Shown: piece by piece, positions 28,568 through 38,184 of the stretch
Numbering within the stretch: position 1 is the stretch's first letter
Layout: the number at the start of each line of letters is the position of its first letter
Assembly: GCF_902859645.1 (NCBI RefSeq)
Contig: NZ_CADIJR010000002.1
Location: 1-64,000 of the forward strand
From: Achromobacter insuavis
Lineage (GTDB): Bacteria > Pseudomonadota > Gammaproteobacteria > Burkholderiales > Burkholderiaceae_B
DNA: 64,000 nucleotides
Reading direction: 5' to 3'
Notes under the pieces: generated by a model
Databases searched by the model: none
What the model saw: the letters and a program-made list of their open reading frames with translations, nothing else
Told to the model about the DNA's origin: nothing
Program-made: the position numbers and the translations under genes

Positions 28568-29991
28568 GGCGCCTCCCAGGCCCGCAGGGCTTCCTCTGGC
28601 CTTACCGCGGCCAGCCGGGCCTGCCAGTACGGACGAAACAACGTCGGCAGTTCCTCGCGACCGTCGGCACGCGGCTCGGGCCGCGCGTAGTAGGTCTCGG
28701 CAGCACTGGTGACCACCAACGGCCCGCCCAGACCCGCTTCCCCGCCGCGAGGCCCGCGTACAGACGCGGCAGCGCCCGCAGCCACCGTATCGCCAAGCCC
28801 ATCGTGCGCCACGCTGACCGCCAAGGCGAATCGCAGCGGATCGGCGCCATGCACGCTCGCCACGTCGTAGTAGCCGGGCAAGCCCAAGCCGGGCCAAGGC
28901 TGCACCTGCGCCATGGCGTAGGAATTGGCCAGAGGATTGCCCGTGCCGTCACGGACATCCCAGGCGGTGGACCGCCGCACCCACTGCCAGAAGTCCTGGG
29001 AAGTGAAATCACCAGGGGGATTCTCGACATATTCCAGGCCATCCGGGCCTGCGGATCCCGGCCCCGACACCACGCCCCAACCCATCGCATATTCCCGGTA
29101 GTAGCATCCCGCCCAACGGTTGAAGCGCTGGGAATGGAACGACTGCGTATCCAGCGCCCCCCAACGCCCGTCCGCGCCGAGCCAGGTCGCGCCACGGCGA
29201 CGCAGTCGATGCCGCGCGAGCGGACACTGCGCATTGACGGTCGTGGGATTGGCGCGCGTCCCATCACGGTTGCCGAGAAAGCCGTAGCGCCCGGCGGCCC
29301 GCTCGACGGCCAGGCGCAGGGCGCTACCGGGCAACGCCGCACGGTGCAGGAGGAATTCCGGCCAGCCATCGCTCAGCAGACGGATCGTCGGCGCGTTGGC
29401 CGCCGCGGCCGCTGAATCTGTCCGCCTCGACGCGCCGGTGGCCGGATAGTTTGCCCGCAGCACTGCCCGCATGAGACGCTCCCGCGCGGCCGGCAACCCC
29501 GCCACCGCGGAATCCGCACCCGCCTCGAGCACCTCATGCACGACACGATCATGTTCCGCGTAGGCGCGCATCAACTCGACCTGCGCTCCGGGCTCGGTGC
29601 GCGCCGCGCCATAGGCCAGCGCGACGTCACGGCCAAACAGCGAGGACAGCAAGCGCGCGGGCGGATTGTTGCGTCGGCGCTGGCCGGCGAGTGTGCGCTC
29701 GAACGACAACGACGCCCCCAGCGTGACCAGATGCGCCATCGCGATCTGATGGGCGATCTGCGTGCGATTCGCATAAGCCAGGAAATTCAACTGACGGGCC
29801 TGCTCCAGCGCACCGCTGTAGGCCGCGGCATCCGCCGCGTGGATCAGCCGCGCCCGCGCCTCGACCGTGCGCCCCAGCGCGTACAGCATGGCCAGCGCCG
29901 CCGAGACCGTGGCCGCCAGCATCATGCCCAGCACCAGCGCCTGGCCGCGTTGGGTGATGCGCGGCCGGGCGCGCGTTACCGGGCCCGTCAT
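28564..29991 (-). CDS. TadG-like pilus assembly protein
   Basis: A 475-residue protein starting at the ATG at 29991 that overlaps the prepilin stop as ATGA. The N-terminus has QRGQALVLGMMLAATVSA as a single membrane helix followed by ARARLIHAADAAAYSGA, the signature of the Tad/TadG 'putative Flp pilus-assembly' domain. The large remainder is probably periplasmic and unfamiliar, rich in Arg, Gly and Trp. It probably links the pilus base to the envelope. Confidence 0.78.
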   Translation of the reverse strand: MTGPVTRARPRITQRGQALVLGMMLAATVSAALAMLYALGRTVEARARLIHAADAAAYSGALEQARQLNFLAYANRTQIAHQIAMAHLVTLGASLSFERTLAGQRRRNNPPARLLSSLFGRDVALAYGAARTEPGAQVELMRAYAEHDRVVHEVLEAGADSAVAGLPAARERLMRAVLRANYPATGASRRTDSAAAAANAPTIRLLSDGWPEFLLHRAALPGSALRLAVERAAGRYGFLGNRDGTRANPTTVNAQCPLARHRLRRRGATWLGADGRWGALDTQSFHSQRFNRWAGCYYREYAMGWGVVSGPGSAGPDGLEYVENPPGDFTSQDFWQWVRRSTAWDVRDGTGNPLANSYAMAQVQPWPGLGLPGYYDVASVHGADPLRFALAVSVAHDGLGDTVAAGAAASVRGPRGGEAGLGGPLVVTSAAETYYARPEPRADGREELPTLFRPYWQARLAAVRPEEALRAWEAP

Positions 29992-30254
29992 TGATCGGCC
30001 GCCGCGTTGCCGGTAAAGGACTTGAGCGAACGCGCCTTGGTCTGGCCCGCTGCCTTCTGCACCGCCAGTCTCGCGGCGTTCGACTGGGCGCTGCCATCCT
30101 CGCCCGCCAGCTCGCGCGCCATGGCCGCCGTCTGCGACCGCACCACTTGGCCAAGGGCCTGGTAGACGGCGATCGCCGCAACCGCCACCAGCGCCACGAC
30201 CACGATGTATTCCGTCATGCCTTGTCCGGCTTGACGCTTCAGGTATCCCAACAC
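29988..30254 (-). CDS. flp: Flp-type prepilin
   Basis: Small prepilin of about 88 residues. The segment KRQAGQGMTEYIVVVALVAV has the Flp cleavage pattern G/XXXXEY (cleavage after Gly, Gln-Gly-Met-Thr, then Glu-Tyr) followed by a hydrophobic helix. The start is probably the GTG at 30254 preceded by GCGGAG. The mature tail is longer than in classical Flp pilins (~75 residues). It is the first gene of the tad operon, but no prepilin peptidase (TadV/CpaA) is in the window, so processing must use an enzyme encoded elsewhere. Confidence 0.72.
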   Translation of the reverse strand: MLGYLKRQAGQGMTEYIVVVALVAVAAIAVYQALGQVVRSQTAAMARELAGEDGSAQSNAARLAVQKAAGQTKARSLKSFTGNAAADQ

Positions 30255-30334
30255 TGCCGATCTCCGCTCGCGATGAAATGAGGGATCCAGTGTCAGCGCA
30301 CGGGAAAAACGCCACAATTCGCAGATGCCGAGCT

Positions 30335-30348
30335 GGATGAATTCATCC
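30335..30348. promoter_or_regulatory. 14-bp perfect palindrome upstream of the tad operon
   Basis: GGATGAATTCATCC lies 81 bp upstream of the prepilin start, in the region that must contain the tad promoter. It could be an operator. About 80-120 bp further upstream CCCTAA and CCCTAT repeats lie about two helical turns apart, of the kind bound by NarL/FixJ regulators. Function is inference. Confidence 0.35.
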
Positions 30349-30530
30349 CAAGGCCTTGACGATGCGCCTGGCAGCGGTCATCGCCGCGCCGCCCCCAGCG
30401 GGAGCGGCACGCTGGAAAATGTTGTAACCCCCTAATTTCTATCGGGTTTTCCCTATTGCCGACCCTCTGGGGCGGCAGTAGATTGGACTTGCCGGGCTGT
30501 CTGACACCCATCGCGTGCGAAGCCGGGCAG

Positions 30531-30564
30531 GAGCGCCCCAGACTCATCTCGAGCTGGGGCGCTC
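30531..30564 (+). other. Strong stem-loop in the leader of the acyltransferase gene
   Basis: An 11-bp perfect stem, GAGCGCCCCAG pairing with CTGGGGCGCTC over a 12-nt loop, is followed by TTCCATTT. It sits between two divergent units, where no transcript needs ending. It may be an attenuator or leader structure for the gene at 30691, or mark a lost gene. Confidence 0.45.
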
Positions 30565-30690
30565 TTCCATTTGCGGGCCGCGGCGGGCCGGATGGATTTC
30601 GCCCCTGGCATTACAAAATCTATACACAGTCGCCCAATCCCCTAACAGGGCGCTGGCTAGCATGGCGTCTTTCCATACCCGGACTGACCG

Positions 30691-31875
30691 ATGCCTGCTT
30701 TCGCCCCACCACCCAGGGCCGCGCGCCCCGTGCAGGGCGCCCACCGCAACCCCGCCATCGATGCCCTGCGCGGCATCTCGATCCTGTGTGTCGTGCTGCT
30801 GCACGTGCAGATCCACATTCCGCAGGAGCAAAGCCTGCTGGGCAAGGTGCTGCCCGCCGCCCTCTTCAATATCGTCTATCGCAGCGGCTACTACGGCGTC
30901 ATCATCTTCTTCGTGATCTCGGGCTTTCTCATCACCCGCGCGGCCATCGAGCGCTGGGGCAGCCTAGAGGCCGTGCCCTGGGGCCAGTTCCTGCGCCGCC
31001 GTTTCGCCCGCATCTATCCCTGCCTGCTGTTGCTGCTGGCGATCCTGGCCACGCTGCACGCGATCGAGATGCCCGGCTTCGTCCTCGAGAACACCAGCCT
31101 GGCGCACGCCACCATCAGCGCGCTGACGCTGCATCTGAACTGGCTGGAAGCCCAGGTCGGTTATCTGCCGGCGGCCTGGAACGTGCTGTGGTCGCTGTCC
31201 ATCGAGGAAGCCTTCTACCTGGCATTCCCCCTGATCTGCCTGTTGTCGCTGGCAGCCGGCCAGCGCGCGCTGCTCCTGGCCCTGCTGCTGTTCGTCGCGC
31301 TCGGGCCGTTCGCCCGCGTCGCTTTCACCCGCAACGAGATCTGGGCCGACCACGCCTACCTGGCCGGCATGGACGGCATCGCCATCGGTTGTCTGGCCGC
31401 GCTGTATGCCGCGCTGTATGCCGCGCGGCCCGCCTGCGGCCAGGCAGGCCGCAAGCTGCTGCTGGTCGGCGCCGCGCTGTTCGTGCTGGTGTTCTTCCTG
31501 CGCAAGGCCACCAGCATGCTGGGGCTGACCGCGCTGGGACTGAACGTGACGGTGCTGGAAATCGGCGTGGCCTGCCTGCTGATCGGCTGGAGCCGCCACC
31601 CTCGCCCGGCCCGCCCCAACCCGCTGCTCGCCGCGTTGCGATGGGCCGGCCACAACAGCTACGAGATCTACCTGACGCACATGTTCCCGGTCCTGCTGCT
31701 GGCCGCCGCGTCCTGCCGCAATTCCGGCGGCGTCGTCTCGACCTGGTGGCGCGCCGGCGCGCTGACCGCCGCCAGCGTGCTGGCGATCCTGCTGTCGGCC
31801 ATGCTGGGCGGACTGGTGGCGCGTTATTACTCGACGCCCCTGCGCCGTTGGCTGATAGGAGCCGGGGCGCGATGA
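30691..31875 (+). CDS. Acyltransferase 3 (OafA/YrhL) family membrane protein
   Basis: A 394-residue integral membrane O-acyltransferase, which typically acetylates surface polysaccharide or peptidoglycan. Motifs are NPAIDALRGISILCVVLLH at the N-terminus (catalytic His after DALR), the SGFLITR segment and RRRFARIYPCL. About ten transmembrane helices follow. The target sugar cannot be told. It precedes a convergent MFS exporter by 14 bp. Confidence 0.9.
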   Translation: MPAFAPPPRAARPVQGAHRNPAIDALRGISILCVVLLHVQIHIPQEQSLLGKVLPAALFNIVYRSGYYGVIIFFVISGFLITRAAIERWGSLEAVPWGQFLRRRFARIYPCLLLLLAILATLHAIEMPGFVLENTSLAHATISALTLHLNWLEAQVGYLPAAWNVLWSLSIEEAFYLAFPLICLLSLAAGQRALLLALLLFVALGPFARVAFTRNEIWADHAYLAGMDGIAIGCLAALYAALYAARPACGQAGRKLLLVGAALFVLVFFLRKATSMLGLTALGLNVTVLEIGVACLLIGWSRHPRPARPNPLLAALRWAGHNSYEIYLTHMFPVLLLAAASCRNSGGVVSTWWRAGALTAASVLAILLSAMLGGLVARYYSTPLRRWLIGAGAR

Positions 31876-31889
31876 ACGGCCTGGCCGCG

Positions 31890-33278
31890 CTAGCCAACCG
31901 CGCGCCGGCCGGCGCCGTTCAAGCTCTCGGCGTCCAGGCGCCGGAACACCAGCGCCGACAGCAGTGTGATGGCGCCCACGCACAGGAACGTCAGCATGAA
32001 CGCGCGCCCCAGCATGGCATTGTCTGCGCCCGAGAACACGCCGACCAGCCCGCCGCCGATGGTCACCCCCAACCCGATGGCCAGCATCTGCACCATCGAG
32101 AACAAGCTATTGCCGCTGCCCGCATCGCGCGTGCTCAGGCCTTTGAGGGTGACGCTGTTCATGGCCGCGAACTGCATGGAATTGGCCGCGCCGAACAGCG
32201 CCAGCTGCGCGATCTGCAGCGGCAATGGCCAATCATGCGAGATCGCGGCGAATGACATGATGGCGGCGCCCACCAGCACGGTGTTGGCCAGCAGGAAGGT
32301 GTCGTAGCCGAAGCGCCGCACCAGCGGCGCGATCCAGGGTTTCGAGATGGTGCCCGCGATGGCGGCCGGCAGCATCATCAGGCCGGACTGCAACGGCGTA
32401 TAGCCCAGCTGCAACTGCAACAGCAGCGGCAGCAGGAAAGGCACCGCGCTGCTGCCGACCCGGCACACCAGGTTGCCGACCAGCCCGACGCTGAAATTGG
32501 GCTCGCGGAACAGGCGCAGCTGAAACAGCGGGTTGTCGCGCCGCCGGGCATGCGCCACATACAGCAGCACGGTCAGCGCGCTCAACGCGAACAGCGCCGA
32601 CGACCAGGCCATGCGGCCCTCGCCGGCGGGCAGGTCCAGCGCCAGGGAAAAGGACACCATGCACAACGACAGCAGCCCGCAACCGAGCACGTCGAACGGC
32701 GCCACATCGGCCAGCGCATCCTCGGGCAGGTAGCGGCGCACCGCAATCAATCCCAACAGGCCGATCGGCACGTTGATCATGAAGATCCAGTGCCAACTGG
32801 CCACCTGCACCAACAGTCCGCCCAGCGTCGGCCCGAAGATCGGCCCGACCTGCCCCGCGATCGAGACGAACGCCAGGGCCGAGATGTACTGGTCGCCCGG
32901 CACCCGCCGCAGCACCGCCAGGCGTCCGATCGGCAGCAGCATCGAGCCGCCCACGCCCTGCACCACGCGCGCGATCGTCAATTGCGTCAGGGTCTGCGCC
33001 AGCCCGCAGAACACGGAGCCGACCGCGAACACCAGGATCGCGGCCAGGTAGACGCGGCGCGTGCCATACCGGTCCGCCAGCCAGCCCGACGCGGGCGTCA
33101 GCATCGCCATCGTCAACGTATAGGCCACCACCACGGGCTTGAGGGCCAGCACGTCTTCGCCCAGGCTGCGCGCCATCGCGGGCAAGGCGGTATTGACGAT
33201 GGTGGTGTCCAGCGTCTGCATGAAGAAACAGGCGGCGACGACCCAGAGCAGGGCTCGCTGAGAAGGTGGCGTAGGCAT
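31890..33278 (-). CDS. MFS multidrug exporter, DHA2 (EmrB/MdtD) family
   Basis: A 462-residue drug:proton antiporter. The start is the ATG at 33278 (MPTPPSQRALLWVV); the frame extends to 33377 but the extra part is hydrophilic and unlike the family. Signatures are DTTIVNTALPAMARSLG in helix 1, GWLADRYGTRRVYL (motif A) and GPTLGG (motif C-like). It most resembles MdtD. Divergent from the GT9-like gene. Confidence 0.9.
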   Translation of the reverse strand: MPTPPSQRALLWVVAACFFMQTLDTTIVNTALPAMARSLGEDVLALKPVVVAYTLTMAMLTPASGWLADRYGTRRVYLAAILVFAVGSVFCGLAQTLTQLTIARVVQGVGGSMLLPIGRLAVLRRVPGDQYISALAFVSIAGQVGPIFGPTLGGLLVQVASWHWIFMINVPIGLLGLIAVRRYLPEDALADVAPFDVLGCGLLSLCMVSFSLALDLPAGEGRMAWSSALFALSALTVLLYVAHARRRDNPLFQLRLFREPNFSVGLVGNLVCRVGSSAVPFLLPLLLQLQLGYTPLQSGLMMLPAAIAGTISKPWIAPLVRRFGYDTFLLANTVLVGAAIMSFAAISHDWPLPLQIAQLALFGAANSMQFAAMNSVTLKGLSTRDAGSGNSLFSMVQMLAIGLGVTIGGGLVGVFSGADNAMLGRAFMLTFLCVGAITLLSALVFRRLDAESLNGAGRRAVG

Positions 33279-33399
33279 GCCGAAATCGTACTCCCGGCCA
33301 GCCCACGCGCCGCTGACAGGCCTGCCAGCAGGCGGCCTCCGAAAACCGGAGAAACAATCGGTTATTCTCCGCTGCAAAAGCTACGAGGATGAATCGAAC

Positions 33400-34320
33400 G
33401 TGAGCACCGCTCATTCCTTCCAGACCGGCAAAGTGGCGCTGGTCCTCTCCAACCGTCTTGGCGACTCGCTGTACCAGATGACGCTCGCCAACAATCTGCG
33501 CAAGGCCGGCCGCGACATCACCGTGTACGGCGTGCATGGCTACGCCCTGCGCGAATGGTTTCCCGATTTCGACATCCAGCCCCTGCCGGCGGACACGGCC
33601 AGCCTGGCGGGATACGACACCATCGTGCAGATGGATCCGGACAGCCCCTTCGACGGCCTCACCCGCGTCTGCCCACGTTTCCTGAGCACCAAGGAGTGGG
33701 GCCAGATCCACGCGGCGCCACGCAGGCACGCTTCGCCCAACGGCATCCTGGACGAATTCCGCCGTTTCTCGGTCGACGCCTTCGGCCTGACCGAATGGAG
33801 CAACGACAACGGCCTGCGGGCCCCTGCCCGCTTCAAAGCCCGCCGCCATGACAAGCGCGTGATCCTGCATCCGACCTCGAGCGAAGCCGAGCGCTGCTGG
33901 ACGCCCGGCAAATACGTGATCGTCGCCCGCCGCCTGCGCGCCATGGGCTACGAGCCGGTCTTCGTGCTGGCGCCCGCTGAACGCGCCCACTGGCTGCCGC
34001 TGCTGGAACAGGCCCATGTCGGCCTGGTCGAGGCGCCATCCATCGATGGCGTCGCCGCCGAGGTCTACGAGTCCGGCTGGTTCATCGGCACCGACTCCGG
34101 CATCGGCCACCTGGCCTCCTGCTGCGGCCTGTCGACGGTCACCATCGTCGACCGCCCCCGCAACATGCCCCGCTGGCGCCCGGCCTGGGCCGACAACGTG
34201 GTGGTCCAGCCCTGGTGGCTGCCGCTGCGCTCGCTGCGCCGCAAATACTGGCGCGAAGCCACCACGGTCGCGGCGGTCATGCGCTGCTTCAGCCGCATGG
34301 TGCGGCGACGCGATCGCTGA
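33400..34320 (+). CDS. GT9-like (heptosyltransferase-type) glycosyltransferase
   Basis: A 306-residue protein of the glycosyltransferase family 9 fold. N-terminal VALVLSNRLGDSLYQMTLANNL resembles the start of WaaC/WaaF-type enzymes, and the C-terminal half has FIGTDSGIGHLASCCGLSTVT, the nucleotide-sugar site. The start is the GTG at 33400, preceded by GAGGA. An upstream ATG at 33277 is antisense to the MFS gene start. It may act in lipopolysaccharide core or surface-glycan synthesis. Confidence 0.78.
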   Translation: MSTAHSFQTGKVALVLSNRLGDSLYQMTLANNLRKAGRDITVYGVHGYALREWFPDFDIQPLPADTASLAGYDTIVQMDPDSPFDGLTRVCPRFLSTKEWGQIHAAPRRHASPNGILDEFRRFSVDAFGLTEWSNDNGLRAPARFKARRHDKRVILHPTSSEAERCWTPGKYVIVARRLRAMGYEPVFVLAPAERAHWLPLLEQAHVGLVEAPSIDGVAAEVYESGWFIGTDSGIGHLASCCGLSTVTIVDRPRNMPRWRPAWADNVVVQPWWLPLRSLRRKYWREATTVAAVMRCFSRMVRRRDR

Positions 34321-34444
34321 CCGGAATATCCCCGGACTGGAAACGACGCGGGCCGGCTACCGACCTATCGGCAACCGGCCCGTCCACAGGAAACGGCGGT
34401 GGCGGCCGGGGCCGCCCTCCCGACGCGCGTGATCGCGCGCAATA

Positions 34445-35587
34445 TCAGGCCATCGCTTCCACGTTCCCGGCCGAGCGCGCATCCTCCATCGCTGCCTGGT
34501 ACGCGCTGAGCGTCTCCGCCATTTTCTGGGACAGCATCAAGTGCCGGTCGGCGAACATGCGAGCCCGCTCGGCGATCCTGGCAGCCTGCTCGGGATGCGA
34601 CCAGATCCAGGCCAGGTGATCGGCGAAACTCGCGACATCCTGCGCCGGCGCCAGCCAGCCGGTGTCGCCCGGCTGCACGATCTCGGGCAGCCCGCCGACC
34701 GCGCTGGCCACCACCGGGCAACGCGACGCGTAGGCTTCCGGCACAACGCGCGACCAAGCCTCGTTGATCGACGGCACCAGCACCGCATCGGCGGCGTGGA
34801 TGATGTTCGAGATATCTTCCCGGTGCCCGGCAAAGGTCACGTAGTCGCCAATCCCCAGTTCCGCGACCAGGTCATGCAGCTTTTGGCCATAGGCGGCCGT
34901 CGCGCGCGTTGGCATGCCGACCACCAGCGCGTGCGCGGGCACGCCACGCTGGCGCAGCACCTGCACCACGCGCAACAGATCCTCCTGCCGCTTGTCGGGC
35001 CGCAGCATACCGATGGTGGCCACCACGAACGCGGCCGGATCCAGCCTCAGCTCCTGCCGCATGGCATGGCGTATCGCCTGCTTGTCCACGTCGGCGAAGA
35101 ATCCGTGGTCGGCCCACTCGCCCACCACGCTGATACGCTTCTGCCCGGCAAAACCCGCCGTGACGATATCCTGGGCGCCGCCCTGGCTGGTGGTGATGAC
35201 GCGATGGCAACCCAGGCGCCACTCCAGCCGCCGCCGCCACGACGTGCGCAGGGGCCTGGAGAAGTGCCAGGTCCGCACCAGCGAACACAGATCGCGGCAA
35301 AGCGCGCTGGCTTTCGCGTCAGGCGTGCCGTGCGCGTCAATGACCTGGATGCGCAGATCCTTCACGAGTTGCCGCAGCGTGAGCACGCCCGACCACGAGT
35401 AGGGGGAACTGAAATCCATGCCGATCGTGGCCAACCCCCAACTACGCGCCAGCTTCAGGGTGTCGCTCCCGGGCGGTGCGGCAATTGCCACGGAATGGCC
35501 TTGTTTCTGGAGCCATCGCGACTGATCCAGGACGCGAAACTCCAATCCGCCCAGATTGAGGCCAGAAAGCGTGTGCAGAATTTGCAT
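34445..35587 (-). CDS. GT4-family glycosyltransferase
   Basis: A 380-residue GT-B enzyme. The N-terminal domain has the glycine-rich LSGLNLGGLEFRVLDQ, and the C-terminal domain has EAWSRVVPEAYASRCPVVASAVGG, the E-x7-E nucleotide-sugar motif, with VGMLRPDKRQEDLLR before it. Such enzymes build LPS core or capsule. It converges on the GT9-like gene; the two may serve the same glycan. Confidence 0.88.
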   Translation of the reverse strand: MQILHTLSGLNLGGLEFRVLDQSRWLQKQGHSVAIAAPPGSDTLKLARSWGLATIGMDFSSPYSWSGVLTLRQLVKDLRIQVIDAHGTPDAKASALCRDLCSLVRTWHFSRPLRTSWRRRLEWRLGCHRVITTSQGGAQDIVTAGFAGQKRISVVGEWADHGFFADVDKQAIRHAMRQELRLDPAAFVVATIGMLRPDKRQEDLLRVVQVLRQRGVPAHALVVGMPTRATAAYGQKLHDLVAELGIGDYVTFAGHREDISNIIHAADAVLVPSINEAWSRVVPEAYASRCPVVASAVGGLPEIVQPGDTGWLAPAQDVASFADHLAWIWSHPEQAARIAERARMFADRHLMLSQKMAETLSAYQAAMEDARSAGNVEAMA

Positions 35588-36166
35588 GGGAATCAGGTAC
35601 TGAGAAGCACAAACCGGCCCGCCAGGCAGGCGACAACGACATGCATGGGAAGCCGGATCCGAGTCATATCGGGAGCGGCGCGCAGCGGCAGGAGCGGCGA
35701 GGAAACAAAAATGGGCAGCATCGCAGGGGCGGCGGCTTAATAGATGGGTTCTAATTGTTTGCCGGACGAGGCTGTTGCATCGTCGAAACCGACTGAAACG
35801 CCATTTTTGTGAATTTTAGCTACGAGTCAGAAATATAGGCGTGCGGTACGACCAGAGTTGGAGAAATCTTTTAACCATTGTTAATTTCTTTACTATTTAT
35901 GTAACTAAATAAGTCAAACCAATGACGCCAGCCCACCCCCCATCGAAACGGCACTCGCGCCAGCGCCTCGAAGGCGCTTCAGAAGCCGCTTTCATGTCAC
36001 GGACAAACAACGGGCGCGCCGACGCCTGACCGACCGACAGGACGCCGACGCGCGCGAACGACCGCCCACCGTCGGATGGTGCGAAATGAAGAAAGGGAAA
36101 TGGGCGGCTCGGATGCGCGCGCCGGAAGCGCCGGATCAGATCATCCGGCGGAACAGCAAACCTGGC
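35588..36166. other. AT-rich non-coding stretch upstream of the GT4 gene
   Basis: 579 bp with no credible gene. The part 35790-35920 is strikingly AT-rich for this genome (runs such as TTAATTTCTTTACTATTTATG) and probably holds the minus-strand GT4 promoter. A hairpin CGCCGGAT/ATCCGGCG at 36129-36150 lies just after the following small membrane gene. Confidence 0.5.
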
Positions 36167-36457
36167 TCAGAAAATGCAGGCCTTGCGCGAACACTCGATC
36201 AAGAAGTATCCCACCATGACCGCCGGATAGAGCACGACCAGCGCGGTCACCAGCACCCACCAGCGTCGCTGCCGCCGGATGACGAGCACGACGCAGACGA
36301 GCCAGACCAGCACGGCGGTCCAATACGCCGGGAAATACGGTCCCAGCCCCACCGTCAGCCAGTCAACCCGCATCAGCAACAGCACAACTGCCGCGAGAAT
36401 CACGAAGATGAGGATCGTCAGGCGATTGCCGGGCTTGATGGAGGGGGAGCCGGTCAT
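36167..36457 (-). CDS. Small three-helix membrane protein
   Basis: A 96-residue protein starting MTGSPSIKPGNRLTIL. Three hydrophobic segments (about 12-32, 36-58, 67-88) are separated by basic loops (RRQRRWW), and the C-terminus ends CSRKACIF. It is not recognised. It is the last chromosomal gene before the integration site. An ATG at 36544 would extend it into the att repeat and was not used. Confidence 0.55.
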   Translation of the reverse strand: MTGSPSIKPGNRLTILIFVILAAVVLLLMRVDWLTVGLGPYFPAYWTAVLVWLVCVVLVIRRQRRWWVLVTALVVLYPAVMVGYFLIECSRKACIF

Positions 36458-36515
36458 GGATGTCGTTTTCCGGGAAACAGGGATCCGCAGTAAGGGAGAT
36501 GGGCCTCCCCAGCCC

Positions 36516-36678
36516 CGATCGCGATCGGCGCTTGAGGAGCACATTCTGCATCATTGCCGATGGAAGCGGAATGAACGACGCCCGCCACGCAAACGACACG
36601 CAAAACAAAGCGGGCCTCGGATTGCTCCGAGACCCGCGAGAGTTTCTTTGGCAGCCCCCCCGAGAGTCGAGCTCGGCA
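36516..36678. repeat. att-region repeat, left copy (degenerate tRNA 3' end plus terminator)
   Basis: A ~160 bp segment nearly identical to 40242-40402. It contains the hairpin GCGGGCCTCGGA/TCCGAG-CCCGC at 36610-36637 and a decayed tRNA 3' end on the minus strand (36649-36678, ending TGCCA). It marks the left boundary of the older integrated element. Confidence 0.75.
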
Positions 36679-36679
36679 T

Positions 36680-37324
36680 TTCGAGATTCTTGTAGATAAC
36701 AGTGGCGGCCAATCGCTCCTGAGGGTCTAAATGGAAGCCAGATGCAGAATGGCTAAAGGGCTGCCTTTCAATCATGAAAAAATGGGGAAAGCAACGAACA
36801 TCTGCTCATACTGAAATTTATAAGTGAAGACATCTTTTCGGTGTATATATTGCTGCTTTGTGGGCAAGTCGGGAACGAAGTCTGTGATTCCTATGAACCC
36901 GCCATTTTTTAGGCATCGATCTGCCTCTGTTACCACACGACTTAGCAAGTCTCTATCCACAAGATAGAGGCAGAATCCAAAGAGTATGAAGCCACGGGAG
37001 TTGTCATCGAATTCCAGATTGCCAGCGGTCCCTACGCGGAGTGTCAGATCTGGATATAGCTTGGAACCCCGAGAGATCGCTTCTACTGACGGGTCGATAC
37101 CAATTCAGACACACGCAGTGGCCATGCGTAGAGCTTCTAATTTTCTACCGTTGGAACTTCCAATTTCAAGAACTGAAGTTCCAGCTGTAATATATTTTGC
37201 GTACAGAGCATTCGGCACACTTAACTCTGCCCCCCTCTTCCATGGGAGCATATGCGTCTTCGTTACGGATGGAATACCCCCCCTCTTGGCCGTCTGTAAA
37301 TACCGATTTCTGTATAGATCTCAT
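36680..37324 (-). pseudogene. Class I SAM-dependent methyltransferase, broken
   Basis: Homology can be followed from an ATG at 37324 (MRSIQKSVFTDGQEGG) through motif I (VLEIGSSNGRKLEAL) and LFGFCLYLVDRDLLSRVV to FVPDLPTKQQYIHRKDVFTY. It changes frame in the G6-7 run at about 37272-37280, changes again before motif I, carries an in-frame TGA after LRMATACV, and shifts at a T6-7 run near 36778 into ERQPFSHSASGFHLD. The 3' end runs into the att repeat. Such enzymes often accompany surface-sugar or NTP-sugar loci. It is clearly not functional as read. Confidence 0.75.
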
Positions 37325-37554
37325 TTCTGGCACTCCCATTTATTCGTTAATTTCGTCAATTCCAACTGTGTTGGCCCTCTTTGGATGCGTCTCTGTCAAT
37401 GGCGTGGACTCGCCCCCGCGGAATAAGAAAATCCGGCCCGAGAACGGATCCCCAGCCAACGCCATCTGCACCTAAGCCGCCAGGGTATCGAAGCCACACC
37501 ACATGTCGGTCACCCCTGCTGCGGCCCACACGCGCGTGTTAATCGACGGCCCCA

Positions 37555-37960
37555 TCAACGCGTCAGCCATCGCAGCGCCGCCTCCAGCGCCTGCCGATCG
37601 GGGGAACCTTCGATCTTCAGCTCCCCGTGTTTCTGCTGGAGAGCCAGCGTGCCTGAAGGCCTCGTCATGATGGCCACCCCAGCCGCGGGGACTTTCGACA
37701 CCTCCACGGCCGGCCGGATCGGAGCAAGTGGCGAGGCGGTAACAGAGGCCACTTCCGACTCCACCACGCGCACCGCCAATAGCGTCGGGCCGACCTCACC
37801 CTGCACCCGCAGTGTTCCTTCACGGTGCTGCTTGATCCAGGCGAACACCTGATTGGCGTTCACGCCCGCTTAGCGGGCCACCTGCGCTCCGATATCCCGG
37901 ATTGCCCCGCCCAATCGACCAGACCGAGCTTGAATACGCCAGAATGCAGGCGACTGCGCC
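37555..37960 (-). pseudogene. IS66-type orfA (tnpA) remnant
   Basis: The segment IGAQVAR-stop-AGVNANQVFAWIKQHREG matches the helix-turn-helix region of IS66 OrfA proteins, interrupted by a TAA at about 37868-37872. The intact frame downstream (37863-37555) ends in the typical C-terminus (GELKIEGSPDRQALEAALRW). No orfB, transposase or inverted repeats follow, so only a fragment remains. Confidence 0.6.
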
Positions 37961-38184
37961 GCAATGCGCCGGGCTTTTGATCGGCTGTGCCCAAAAAATT
38001 CTATTTGTGGGCTCAAATTTAAGATGCCCAACACAATCGCGATCTTCGCCCTTCGGACCTCCAGCGTCTACACGGTCAGGGCCGGACGATTGGACGATTA
38101 CCTTTAGGGTGCGGCGATGCCCCCTTAACTATCCAATCCAGGGCATTCATCGGTTGCGGTAACGTCTCGGCTGGGATGCGGTGT

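Noticed and set aside
37555-37863. Complete IS66 element
   Set aside because: Only part of an orfA-like frame is present, interrupted by TAA, with no orfB, transposase or terminal inverted repeats.
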